From positions 1-64,000 of the forward strand of contig MNCI01037715.1 of the NCBI GenBank assembly GCA_015680685.1: a stretch of DNA of 64,000 nucleotides. The letters are read 5' to 3'. The position numbers and the translations under genes are program-made. Under the pieces are notes generated by a model. The model searched no databases and was not told where the DNA came from. It saw nothing but the letters and a program-made list of their open reading frames with translations. Within the stretch, counting starts at the first letter, position 1; each line of letters opens with the position of its first letter. Of this stretch, positions 22,190-34,895 are shown one piece after another. Origin of the DNA: Gnetum montanum (taxonomy: Eukaryota; Streptophyta; Gnetopsida; Gnetales; Gnetaceae).

Positions 22190-24700
22190 ATTTAAGAAAA
22201 CTAATATCTTATTTTAATTACAAAATTTCTTCTTCTCATAGGTATAATGATACTAAACCACCAATGACTAAATAATGCAAGGTGGTATATACTCATCTAG
22301 ATGAGTATGTGCATGAGTTCACCTTCATCCTACATTAAGATGAACAATTGCAGTGGTGAGATATGGAGGGAAACATTATAATGGCTCTTGATCAATTTTT
22401 GCCTAAGATGCTTCTTCAAACTCTTAGGAGGTTGGTCATCTAGGATATTCAAGAAGAGTACGTTGTGCATGACCATGACTATCGGGACTACTACCCCACT
22501 AAAACACAATGCAGGAGAGATCGACACTAGGAGAAGCACCATGAGGCTTTGAAGGGAAAATATTTTACCAACCCCTTGTTCCTATTAAACCAAAATAATA
22601 ATGAATATCCTCCCTCTGGGGGTTCTCAACATCAATATTCTCCATCCCTTGATATTGGCAATGGGGGCTTAAACATAAATCTGCAATCCACTATAAACAA
22701 TCTAGGTTCAAGCAAAAGTTGGAGTTAAAGCAAGGGTTAGGACAAGCATCAAGATGATAAGAAAGCTAATGAAAATGGTTGTGAAAAGCATAGAGGAGGT
22801 GGTAGATACCATGGTAGTGCTAATCCTCCTCCCTCTTCATCTACATCTTCTTCTTCCTCTTCTAGTTTTGATAGACATTGCAGAAAGAACAACTATGATG
22901 AAGGTGAATAGCCAAATAATGATAATCGTAGAGACCACCATGAATGAAGGGTTAGCATAGGACATCATAGGCTTCATCAAAATAATGATGATGATGAACC
23001 TTTGCTTGCCACTCGAAGCATGCTAAACATTGTAGAGGTAGTAAAAATTCCAATCATGTATGTGAAAAATAGTCAAATCAAGCGACTTAACATGAACAAT
23101 AATCCTAGATTTGAGGGGGATTATAACTCTAATCTGCAAACACATCTTCAAGCCTTTCATGATGCCTATGCCTTACAGAATATTGAAAATGATTAGCAAA
23201 AATTGAAGCTATTTCCTAGGACACTCATCAAGGAAGTAGAAAGGTGGTATCAATCCTTAGATCTAGAATCCATCTACAGGTGGAGTATAATGGTAGAGTT
23301 GTTCAATGATAAATATTAGACATACTCCTAAGTGTCTAATTTGAAAAGGCAAATCCAAGGATGGAAGCAAGGAACACATGAACCCTTGGATGCTGCCATG
23401 GGAATATACTATTATCTCATACACCAATGCCCTAGCCATGATTATTCTCAATGGAGACAACTTCACCATATCATAGATGGACTTAGATCATAAACGAGAA
23501 GAATTCTTGGGATCTATGCCCAAGGAAGACTATCAGAACTTAGAGCCCATCAAATCCAAAGGCTAATTGAGTAGGTAGAAAAAGAAGGAGAGCTTAGAAA
23601 ATGCAAAATTGGAGAAGAATATAACAAGGATCCTTACATTAGAAAAAGGGATATCTAACTTTGTGACAATAAGGAGGAGTCACCACTTGATGAGGTGGTG
23701 TAGCGAAAAACCTTGTAAATCCAAAAAACTATTTTTGATATATCAGCCATGGTTGATAAATTATGAGACTCTTTGGATAAAAAATTCCAAATTACTTTAA
23801 AAATTATAGAAGAATCAAAAGAGTAGAGTAGTAACTATGACCACATGAGGTAGATAGAAGTTAAACATGCCTACCAAAGGGGTAAGGGCAAAGCTTCTAC
23901 AATAGAAAAAGTTGTGGAGATAGAATTAAATGATAATGATAGGTGTGACATCTACTAATATAAACATCCTAAAGGGTGTTTTTCTATCATGTTACACTTA
24001 CAAGAGTTTAGGGTGTATGCGCTAAATCCTAGATTGGTGAGGAGGCAGGAACCTAGAATATTACCTTATCCTCAAGGAAATCCTAGAGAGTTCCACTAAC
24101 AAAAAAACTACTATCCAAGTGGAGCTCTACCATAGTCATATGAGTAGTAACACTAGTGGCAACACCCATAGCCATGGGGGATGCCACCACCAAGGTAGCG
24201 GTACCCTTATAGGTAGCTAGATCCATATGGGTACTATGTTCAATAACCAATATCTCTGCATGACTCTTTTAATCAAGATTCCTTTTAGCATCACTACTAC
24301 CCTCTAAAGTATCACAAAACTCATTCTCCATATAATAGAGTGGAGTACCCACATACAAATTACCCTCCTCATCCTTCTGGATATGTCTGTTCACCCTCAA
24401 CCTAGTTACCACCTACTCCACCAATGTAGGGAGAGATTTCACCTCAGCTGTAACAATGCAATGCAACAAGGGCTGTTAATTTATAGTTGGCTCCTTAACC
24501 AAGTGGTTTAGAAACTAGATCACACAAAAAAACCTTTCTTCTAAACCAATAGCCCAACTAAACCCTTAAATACAACTATAGCTGGCAACCTTGCTTCTCC
24601 ATCTCCCTTTTCATCTAATCCATTCAAGTCCCCTTCAAACCAAACACCTTCCAAAGTGCATACCGTCATGTTAACTCACATGGTAACTAATTGGATAAAG
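22190..24700 (+). pseudogene. Athila-like element A: gag (5' part missing)
   Basis: Starts abruptly beside the M LTR at the codons equivalent to VYAHLDEYVP. It continues with the serine-rich stretch, RSMLNIVEVVKIP near 23020, MNNNPRFEGDYNSNLQ near 23090, and a zinc-knuckle remnant at 23944-23985 in which one cysteine codon became tyrosine. The gag domain contains many TAG and TAA stops. The ATG and the LTR/primer site of A are absent because M inserted here. Confidence 0.75.
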
Positions 24701-24719
24701 GCTAGCCACCTTCCCAAGA

Positions 24720-25130
24720 CACTATTTGATCCTAGAAGTCCTCTTATTTACCTTCAAATCACTAGGAATGAGCCTTGCAAAGCTCTTCTAGATTAAGGTT
24801 CTAGTGTTAATCTAATTTTCCATGAGATGTATAAAGCCTAGAACCTACCTCCACTCAAAAAAAGAAACATCCATCTCAAGTTGGCTAATCAGTCCATCAC
24901 TATTCCATTGGGACAAGTAAAGGATATGGTTGCCACCATTTGTGGGTGGTCCTACCCCATTGATTTCCTAGTGATTTGAGTAGAAAATTACAAGCGGGAC
25001 TTCTCAATCATCATGGAAAGGGCTTGGCTAAGCACTATAGATGCATGATTATGGATCCAAGATCTTTCCCTTAAAATCTCTAAAGAAAATGCATTCAAAA
25101 ATATTGAGGAAGAAAGTTCAATGCATCACA
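24720..25130 (+). pseudogene. Athila-like element A: aspartic protease
   Basis: The frame reads SPLIYLQITRNEPCKALLD, then a stop codon where the serine of DSG should be, then GSSVNLIFHEM. NLPPLKKRNIHLKLANQSI and ICGWSYPIDFLVI follow, as in M and E. The enzyme is dead. Confidence 0.75.
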
Positions 25131-25310
25131 TACAATGATACAAGGTGCAACTGTGTGTAGAAACTATGGATCATTAACAGTGTATTTATCAAAGCATGTA
25201 GTCAATGTGTTGATATATTTGAAATTCAAAGGTGTCTTTATGCAATAGCCACAAAGAATAAGGGCACCTAGTGGCTATTAGTTGACCCTAAGTGCGACTC
25301 AACACGTTGC

Positions 25311-26280
25311 ATGGAACCTGCTGGGAGCCTAACATGTGCCTACGTGGAAGGCATGGATGAACAAGAGCATATTCATTGGCAACTCTCTATTAATGTAATT
25401 GATGATTACAATTGGGGAGAGTTGGAAATTCCTCAAAATGTTAAACAAGAGCTCCTTGAGTTGAAAAATTTACCTATTGGCATGAAATATGCATTCTTGA
25501 AAAATGGAAAGCCAATAATAATCAATGAAAATCTTACTCCTGAACAAAAGGAGATGCTACTAAAGGTGGTTAACAAATGGCCAATAGCCTTTTCTTGGTA
25601 ATATTTCAAACTCATAGGGATTGATCCTAGGATATTCCAGCACTGTATCTACACTAATTTGGCTATGAAGCTAAAGAGGTAGTTGCAACGACAATTGAAC
25701 CCCAAATTGAAGTAGATCATCAAAGAGGAAATTGAATAACTCCTCAAGGTGGGGTTCATCTACCCAATTGTAGATAGTGATTGGATTACCTCACTTGTGA
25801 TAGCACCAAAGAAAGGTGGCAAGTGGGAGGTTTGTATTCATTTCAAGCTATTGAACATGGCAATATTCAAAGATCACTTCCTATTTTCATTTTTGTATTA
25901 AGTGTTGGATACCATTTCTAGGAATTTCTAGTTCAACTTTCTATATGGTTATAATGGTTATAAAAAAATTTAGATTGTGCCAAAAGACTAGGCCAAAACC
26001 ACATTCACAATCCCCTAGAAAATTTTTGCATATCGAAAGATGTATTTTAACTTGTGTAATGCCCCTATAACATTTCAATGCTTGGTCTTGAGCATTTTTC
26101 AGCAATCGATTGGTTGGAAGATGGAAGTCTTCATGGATGACTTCTCCACTTATGGGGCTACATTTGAGCAAGCCATAGACCATATTGACCAAGTGCCCAG
26201 AAGATGTGTGGAGGCTAATCTTTGGCTCAATCGATAGAAGAGCCCTCTGATGGTCTAGGAGGGCACTGTGTTGGGGCATA
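25311..26280 (+). pseudogene. Athila-like element A: linker and reverse transcriptase
   Basis: The linker is open at 25311-25601 (DYNWGELEIPQNVKQELLEL). RT continues to 26280 with FIYPIVDSDWITSL and APKKGGKWEVCIHF. VEVFMDDFSTYG at 26126-26160 keeps both catalytic aspartates. Stops interrupt the fingers and palm (near 25740, 25905 and 25970), so full RT cannot be made. Confidence 0.8.
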
Positions 26281-26900
26281 GAATCTCACAACCAAGGATT
26301 CAAGTAGAACCTAAAAATATTAGGGTCATCCAAGAAATTACTTGTCAACTAGAAATTATAAAAGATCTCTAGTCATTTCTTGGACACATTGGTTACTATT
26401 GAAGATTCATGAAGAATTTCTCTAAGATTGCAAAATCGTTGGTCGAGCTAATAAAGAAATATGCTCCATTTGTTTGGACCAAAGAATGTGAAAATGCATT
26501 CTGACAACTAAAGGAGAAACTTATAGAAACTCTAATTCTATGAGCACCATGCTGGTCCACACCATTTCATGTAATGATAAATGCAAAAAATTATGCCTTG
26601 GGATTCATGCTTATGTAGTTGGATGACAAGAAACATCCATTGTACAAATCAAAGCATTGTGGATGCATAGGTGAATTACACCACTATAGAGAAAAAACTA
26701 ATGGCACTAGTGTACACTCTATAGAAGTTTAGGCACTATATGCTTGGATACAAGGTGTTTGTGTAGACAGCCCATAGTGCAATTTGCTTCCTGATAAATA
26801 ATCCAATGGTGAGTCCCTATGTCATATAGTGGTTAGTGATCTTGCAGAAATTCAATCTTACAATGGTAGATTGAAAGGGAACTGAGATGGAACAACAAAG
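26281..26900 (+). pseudogene. Athila-like element A: RNase H
   Basis: Follows the RT with SFLGHIGYY, NFSKIAKSLVELIKK and FVWTKECENAF, then PFHVMINAKNYALGFML, where the usual aspartate is asparagine. The later RNase H motifs are out of frame. Order and spacing match elements M and E. Confidence 0.7.
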
Positions 26901-28288
26901 AGGAGGAAAGCCTGCTATCTAATTAGTTTCCTAATGAACTCCTCTTTGCCAAGGCTATAACTAAAAAATTTCCCACTAAGCCTAAATGGTATGATGGCAT
27001 TTTCACCTATCTTCGCATTCAAGAGATGCCATAAGAGCTAGACTATAGGAAGAAATAATAGTTTCTTCACTAGGTGAAACAATTCATGGAGATCAAAAGG
27101 CACTTCTACAAGGTGTGCGCTGATGGCCTGATTCATTAGTGTGCTCCTAATGCTAATCAACTATGAATTCTCCAAGATGCTCATGAGGGTCCTTGTGGGG
27201 CCCAATATTCAGGGAGATGCATGCCCATTAAGATACTGATGACAAGATATTACTTACTAATACTTTTAACGAATGCTCATCAATTTTTTAGCTTTTGTGA
27301 AAATTGCCAATGTGATGGTGGAATGATTACTCATATGGAGAATCCTTAGTAGTGGATTTGACCACTAGAACTCTTCGACATCTAGGGCATTGACTTGATG
27401 GGTCCTATCATCCCCATGTCAAATGGAAAGAAATACATCATAGTCACTGTTAACTATTGTACAAAATGGGCAGAAGTAGAAATTTTCACTAATTGTACAT
27501 CTTCTATTGCTACTCAATTTGTACAATAGCATGTTCTAAAAAGGTTCGGTGTGCCATGTGCATTAATTTCTAATAATGAAACCCACTTTACAAGCACCAC
27601 CTTTTGGAAGCTCATGCAATGCTTAGGGATCGAGCATAAATTAACAATAGCTTATCAGCCTCAAGCCAACAGTCAAGTTGAGGTTACAAATAGGAAAATC
27701 ACTAAGATCTTAATGAGTAAAATTAGCAAATATAGGAGAGACTAGAGCATGACACTCAATGATTTCCTCAGGGCTTACCCCTCCACCTTAAAGTTCCCTA
27801 TAGGCTACTTTCCCTATGAGTTGGTGTACAGAAGATTGTCAACTCTTCCTATTTAATCCAAGCTTCATACACTTTCAACAACCTATGACCTTGACCTTGA
27901 CTTAAGTCTAGCACAAATAGAAAGATTAATGAATCTCAACCTGATAGATGAAAGCCAATTGATGGCCCTATCATCTAACGAGTTGCACAAGGCATTTAAC
28001 AAAAAGTGTCAGGATCTTAGAATGAGGAAATTCAAATTTCAACCAGGAGATAAGGTCCTCTACTAGAACCTCACACATGTACCACAACAAACCAAGTTCC
28101 AAATACTATGAAAAGGTCCTTATATTATTTTTGAAACCTTTCCTTCTAGGACCATGTTGATCTACAAACCTGAGATCCCAGATAAGAAACAACTGGTCAA
28201 CATGCAATAAATTAAACGTTTCTCTAAGTATAAGGAAGCCAATGGTCGCAACACCTCCTTAGATGGACAACCACACTCAAGTTTTTGA
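26900..28288 (+). pseudogene. Athila-like element A: integrase to end of pol
   Basis: The zinc-binding part near 27100-27320 is shifted in frame; the core near 27370-27700 holds the GIDLMGPI-type block, ALISNNETHFTSTTF and YQPQANSQVEVTNRKI (part open at 27551-27745). The C-terminal domain near 28010-28070 reads KFKFQPGDKVL. The terminal stop lies at 28286-28288. This is the only copy here that reaches the end of pol. Confidence 0.8.
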
Positions 28289-30222
28289 ATCTCCTCCTTC
28301 CAACTTAGTCGTGGGGTAGATGGCCATCTATGCTAATCATAAAAATGGCTCCTCAGTTTTTTCTATTTTTTGTTTTACACATTTTTTGTTCTAAAGTTTG
28401 TTGTTTTTACATCCTTTTTTCTTTTCTACTTTTTACTGTTTTACACCATTTTATTTTGTTTTACAACATTGTTAATATGTTTTATTTTTATTAAATATTT
28501 TACAATTTCTTGTATATTTTTCTTTATTTTGGTGTGATTTTCTTATTGTGTTCTAATAATAACATGCCTTATTGACAACAAGGTACAGTGCAATTTGATT
28601 GATGTGGGCATGTGCTATCCAATTATTTGATTGTTAGTGTATGGATTCTAGCTTTCAATTTTGTTATTGACAACTAAGACATGGTTTCTTTTTCATGAAA
28701 TAGGTAGTGAGTCCATGTCATCCACCAATCCATAAACTCTATGGTGTTTCTAGTTCTGTAAGTATGAGGTCTCTTTCCTTAACAAACCTTTAATGAACTT
28801 GTGACCTTGGTAGTTTCCAAACTCAAAAATGATTCAAGGGCTTGAATAGGATGTGACTTCAAGAGGACTCAATGCTCTTTGTACTCTTCTACTTACTTGG
28901 GTGCATGAGTGTTTTCATGGATTTCTTACTATTCCATGTTAACTAATAAGAGAAAGTGAAATAAGTCTTTTCATGGTGTGGCTCCCATCCAAAAAAATAT
29001 AAATAAAATAAAAAAGTGATAGGAATTCAAAGCACACCCCTTAGATAGAATAACAGGCTATAAGCACTAGTTATGGGACTTGAAAGACATGTTACCTATG
29101 CCTGAAGGTCCCCTCTAACTAAGGTCCTTTCTCACATCCTACTCTTTTCTTCTCAAATAAGGAATGGTGGTTGTCTGTGGGAGCACTCTTGTATCTCAAG
29201 GGGCTGGACCAGTCTTAGAGTTGTGATGTGAAATCATTGAACATCATTGGTTTTGGTCTAAACTAAGCATAGATTTTATAAAGACATTTAAACATGAAAT
29301 TCTTGAGGGATTTCATGTGAGCTTAATCAGGAACTCCATTCCACTTTCTCTCTCTCATCCATCTATACTTTTCATGCCTTACCTCACTACTAGTGTTCAT
29401 GTCCTTGTTTGATGTCTTAGTTTGATGTATTGAAATTCTTAGGTAGTTTTCTACAGGGTTCCGTACTTAACTTTTCATAACCATTAATCACCCACGGCCT
29501 GTCAACTCCTTGGTTTGAGGATATGCAAGGACAACAATGGGCATGTGCTTGCCTTGGGAAGGATCCACTTGCATACCTTTTGATTAGGATAGTAAGTTCT
29601 TTATGCTTAGGCATTCTCACAATCAAATCCTTTTGCGTGTCCCATTGATGGCATCCAATTATGTGCATCTTGATAATGTTTTTTTTGATGAAATCCTCTT
29701 TTTATTATTGTGAATTCTTTAACCCTCTTCAATGAACTCTGATAGCCATAGAAATTAAATACTATTAAAAGAATCAATCAACCATAATCACAACCTAGCC
29801 AAGTGTAACTACCGATGAGACAAGGTAGCTAAAAGCTATAAGTTATACATTGCACACTAATATGTGATTTTGTTGTGATTATAGAGGAAAGTGTGGACTA
29901 CAAGCAGGACTATCTTCACCAAGAAATAAGTAGCAGCACCATGTGATGAGGCCCCTTCATGATTATTAAATCTTCTCCCTCATTCTTTAGTTGCCAGAAG
30001 AGTTGGATGTCAATTTTGGCCAAGGTGTTCAATTTTATTGTCATGAACACCCAATTTTGTAAAAGATTGTAAATTTGTACACTTGGGCACTTAGAATATG
30101 TCTATTTCATTTTAGTCAGTTTCCATGTCAGTTAATAATCCCATACCTTCTTAATATTTTTTAGGGGACTTGTTTCTCCTCTTGTTCACTTGAGGATGAA
30201 TTTTCATTCAGTCATGGGGGTA
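28289..30222 (+). other. Element A region between pol and 3' LTR, with polypurine tract
   Basis: About 1.9 kb, T-rich at its start, with no recognisable coding sequence. Athila elements often carry an envelope-like frame at this place; none is visible here. Just before the LTR, TCATGGGGGTA (30212-30222) is the polypurine tract that primes second-strand synthesis. Confidence 0.6.
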
Positions 30223-31058
30223 TGATGAAGTGTATTTTATCTAGATTTGATATCAGAGCCTTGATATTAGATACTTGATATCAAGGGCCAAGAAGTAATT
30301 TTAGATATCCGATATCATGGGATGTGTGTTGACCAATAAATATAACACATGGATGCGCAATTTGGGAGTCTATTTGGTCATAGTGTAGTAAAGACCTGGC
30401 AATTTTTCGTCCCCATAGAATATTTTTTCAAGTGCCCATAGCAAGAGTCATTGAGTATATAGATCTTTATTCAAGCACTATTGTGCCTAAGCACAATATA
30501 GTGTGCAGCCATAAAGATGAGCTTTTTGATAAACCTTGTAGCACTTCAACTAGATGAAATATTTTCTTCATGCATTTAACATTTTAATGCTTTAAGTAAT
30601 TAAGCTAGATTAAATAGAAATGAATTAAGCACATAAGTATAATGACTTCAAGCATGCACATGATGCTTGGTAATCCCAGTAACGCTTAATGTTTGGTAAC
30701 CCAGCAGCATTTTACATGTTCAAAATGCATATGGAAAGTGGGACTAGATGCTTATGTTAGGATTAGTTAGACATTTATTAGTTAGTTAGATTAAATTAGT
30801 AATTAAATTACTTCATTCCTTTCATCCTTTATTTTAAGCACACAAAACATAAAACATAAAAATCATATGCCTCAATTACACTTCACCATACCTTTGCATA
30901 TCACAAGTGTAATTGGGAAGACAACGAATGATTTTTAGGGAAAGTTCACTTCCTAGAGGCTAGTGTACTAAAAAAAAGGGTCTACAAAATTTGACCAGAT
31001 CATGTGTGAATGCTTAGTGATTCGTATGGTTGAGTGTAGGTGTATTCATTGCTCATCA
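30223..31058 (+). repeat. Element A 3' LTR (836 bp)
   Basis: Starts TGATGAAGTG after the polypurine tract and ends GCTCATCA. A TATA-like CAATAAATATAA lies near 30335. GATATC-type palindromes are repeated in the first 100 bases. The end matches the other Athila-type LTRs in this window. Confidence 0.85.
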
Positions 31059-33745
31059 ATTGTGATGCCTAGAATACATATTTTACCTCACCAAAAAATT
31101 TTATACATAAAACAATACTTATTTCTTTATTAGTTTTTATCTTTTGATTATAAGTTACATCAGAATTTTCAAGTCATCACTAGTGTTAAATATTGTCTTA
31201 ATGTAAAGAGTTGTAGCAACCACTCATATTTTAGCAAATGATCAACATGTTAGCATGAAGGAGTCATCCATTTCATTATTCAATAGATTTAAAACACATA
31301 AGTGTATATGAAAAGTGCTCATAATTAATTCTCAACCAAGTTCTTTGGCTAGTATTTATTAGTTGTGGCTTGTCTAATGGATCATGTAGTAATGATATAG
31401 GTGCTACCTCTACTCCTGAAACTAGAAAACCATCTTGCTCTCTCTCTCTAATTTAAACCATGTTTAAATGTTTTACATTAGTGTAGGATATTTTGTAAAA
31501 TACACGTTGATTTGGCAAGGGTTGGGAATCTTTCTCTTAACTCTCTTTTTTTTTAGCTGCAAGTGTAGGAAATAAAGATTGTCATGCAAATTCTCTTGCA
31601 AATCCATCATTCCTTTTACATTTGAATAGATATTCATTTTGGAAATATGTGACATATGGATCAATTTTCCACCATATAAAAAACTCTATTAATTACATTG
31701 GAAATGTGAAGAACCTTGATGTTTTAGTTTAGTACTAAGAGCCTTGGCTTAAAAGCCCTATGCCACAAGTTTTATTTAAATGTATAATGTTGAGTCATGT
31801 GTTAAGAAAATTTTCATCAAAGGAATTTTAAAACTACTTTATGTACTACCCTTGTAGGATCCTACCTTGGTACAATGAGCATTGAGCTTCTAGGTGATGA
31901 TCCTTCTATTCAATGGATCCAAAAGGGTCTCAATGAATATAAGTAAAAATTCAATTTCAATTTTAGCATACCATAGATTAAAATCCATTTTTGATACAAA
32001 GAACTAATGATATTCCTATCCTAAAATATTTTCTTATAGCAATACTTTGCATCCTTTAGCCCATTGATGAAAAATCCAATTAGCATTATGGTACTTGTTT
32101 GCCTCCATTAGAAATAAACTACATTCTTTCTTGGGTCAATATTGAAAACTTTGTAGATAACCAAAAACCCTTCAAAATAATGAGTAGACTTAGCTACACA
32201 AAATATTCTTCACTTTCACAGCCATAAATACAAAAACATAATTATGATCCTCCAAAAAATAAATATTAGATTCTTAAAGATGTTTCTTTTGAATTCCAAG
32301 TTCAAGAAAGAAAACTTCTAAAGAAGGCTAAACAATTAACTCTTTCTTGCAATATTAGTTCCTTTTATTTTTCTATGTTCAAATTGGAAAGACTATAAGC
32401 TTTTTTTTGTAAATTATTTCTTATTTCTTATTGTTGCATTCATTTTTTTTTCTTTTTTTTCTTTTTTGGAAAGAGAGGTTTTATAAAAAATATTTTAGTA
32501 AAAAGTGAGAGCCTATGACAAAGCTTCTAAATGAGGGAAAAGTCTAATCATTTTCTTATTTGAGAAGGAATATATTTCAAGATTAGTTGTAAAGATGAAA
32601 TCCTAAACAGGCATCCCTAAAACTATGGGCTTTTTTCTTTAAACTCTTATTTCTATGTTAAATATTTGATATACTATATTTTTTAATTATTTTTTATCTT
32701 TTTAGTAACTAACATCCCCCTTGCATCTTGATTTTTTATTTTCCTAATTGAGTACATCTGGCATCTTGAAAATCCTTGAAGATGTCTTTGGTCCCTTGAA
32801 AAAGAGTTTAGGTTTCCTTCTTAAGACCCTTGGCTCTTAAGAACTTTCTTGCCGAATATGAAATGTAAAAGAACATCCTCTTCTTTTGATATCTACTCTT
32901 TAATATTTACATTATAGTTGGAAGGTGGCTTAGGATAGACTTCTTTGAATATATTGTTAATCCACACAAAGTTACTCTAAATCTCTTCAAGATCTCTTCT
33001 CAATTCTTTCATACTCTTTGGTTTGGTTTTTATGCTCATAAATGACATATATAATTCAATATAAACAAATATAGCAATTTTTACAACAAAGTGACAAGTG
33101 TCTAATAAAATATTAATATGTCTTTCGAGAAAGATGGGTTCTCTAAATAAAAACCACTTATAGTCCAAGATTTAGGAATAATGTCATTTAAAAATATATA
33201 GTAAATAAATATTCTAGTTTACAATTTAAATTTATTCTAGCTATGGATTAATAATAATGGAAGTTAATAGGCAAAGAAATATTATCTTTAATATTTATTA
33301 AAGATAATTAGTGGTTACAATTATTGATATAAATCGTAGAGGCTCAATTTTCATTCCACCAAGTCTTGGAAGGGCCGGTAGATAACAAAAAACCTAATCT
33401 TTTTTTGGGTGGCAAGCTTAAATTTAGGTCTTACTGCTTGAGAATCGAACATCTTACCGTCACTTGAAATGATTCCCTATTCTTAATCTTCACTTCTCCC
33501 ATAGAAATCATGAAGATAAACTTGAGCAAGGTGAATGAAAATGATGTAAATCTCTTTTCATCGTATGTTGGTATTTATAGGAAATTTAGATAAAACATCA
33601 TAAGAAGGCTTATCAATGTAGGTCCATCCAAGAAACAAAACCCAAGGTATTCCTACACCAAATGAAAGACTAAAATATAAGAAATATCAATTTATCCTTG
33701 TTATATATTTGACCTAGAGATGAAGGCTTAAGGCTTAGCATATAC
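31059..33745. other. AT-rich sequence without recognised content
   Basis: No open frame longer than ~60 codons makes sense here, and I recognise no element. It includes T-rich runs at 32400-32470. It is probably very old repeat sequence. Confidence 0.4.
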
Positions 33746-33749
33746 CCTA

Positions 33750-33915
33750 CCTTTTTTCACAATAAGGTAGATGTCACCCACTAAACAAAAGTGTTACACC
33801 ATAAGGCTAATCCATTGTTGTCACACCCATGAGCGGAGGTAAGAATTAAACCCACAATCTTTTAATTGAGAAATGGATTTTTTAACCACTACCCTATACC
33901 TTTGGGTGTACTCTA
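33750..33915 (-). repeat. Possible tRNA-derived SINE
   Basis: On the minus strand a TATAGGGTAGTGGTTAA stretch resembles a pol III A box, and 30-40 bases later GTGGGTTTAATTCTTAC resembles a B box (GGTTCGANTCC) with its CG changed to TA. This arrangement is typical of plant SINE heads. The tail is unclear. A decayed tRNA pseudogene is an alternative. Confidence 0.4.
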
Positions 33916-33929
33916 TCTAATTTTTAAAA

Positions 33930-34110
33930 AAATTACAACAATCTACAAACTATGCAACTAAGCCTACAATATGTATCCTCTATAAATTATACTCCCTACA
34001 ACCTATGAAACATAAACAACCTATATTCTATACAACTTGAAAGAGACTAAATTACAACCTATATAACCTACAATTTACAACCTACTCTATAACCTATAGA
34101 GTATGTTAAA
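33930..34110. repeat. Degenerate CTACAACCTAT short repeat
   Basis: Motifs of the type CTACAA(A/C)CTAT recur irregularly at 10-30 base spacing across ~180 bases. No function is apparent. Confidence 0.5.
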
Positions 34111-34895
34111 TATATAGAACATTGTAGAATTGTGAGAATGGAATAAAGGTTGCAGATGTTGGTGCTCAAAGTTCACATTCTAGCTTGGATTTGTATATCA
34201 TCCATGAAGTGTAAATCTTAATTTCAAATACTAGCTCTTTGCTACCTAGATATATAAATATATCTAATCTAGTCTATGTCAAATATATTTACATAAAAAA
34301 CAAAGAAGATTTTTAGAGCATGGAACCAATGGATGAAACCAAAGGGCATTTCCATGCAAGAAACTTGACTTACCTTTTTAAAATCAAAGGTACTTAGAAC
34401 TCAATGTACAAAAGCTTCATGCTTTGTGAGACAGGGCATTGTTAGCAAGATTAAAAAGACTAGCATGTATGGGTATGGGTTAGTTTCCTATAACTTTTCT
34501 TATAGGAGACTTAACCAACTAGCTATTCATGTAGGTTTGGTTTCAAGGCCATTTTGATTTAGGGTTTTAACCTCTTGGTTTACTAAACATGGTCATACCC
34601 TTGAGATATGAAACTATTCCTTCACAACTTTAAATTAGGAAAAATTTATCAAGTTCTTGGTATAAAAGAGAGTGAGTTATTAAATTAGATTATGTTTATC
34701 TAGTTGATGAAACTCTAATGAGAGAAATCATGCTTAAGAGAATAAAGAATCATTCTTAGCAAACCTTATTCACCTTTTAACTTCAGACACTTCGAAGTAA
34801 ATAGATTTTTGTTATTGTATACTTGCTCTGTTTGGTAGCAGATCTAAGTTCATTTTACCATTTGACTTGGTTTAAGGGTACTTATTTCGGGTAGA
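34111..34895. other. AT-rich sequence without recognised content
   Basis: I see no gene or element in this stretch on either strand. Confidence 0.4.
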
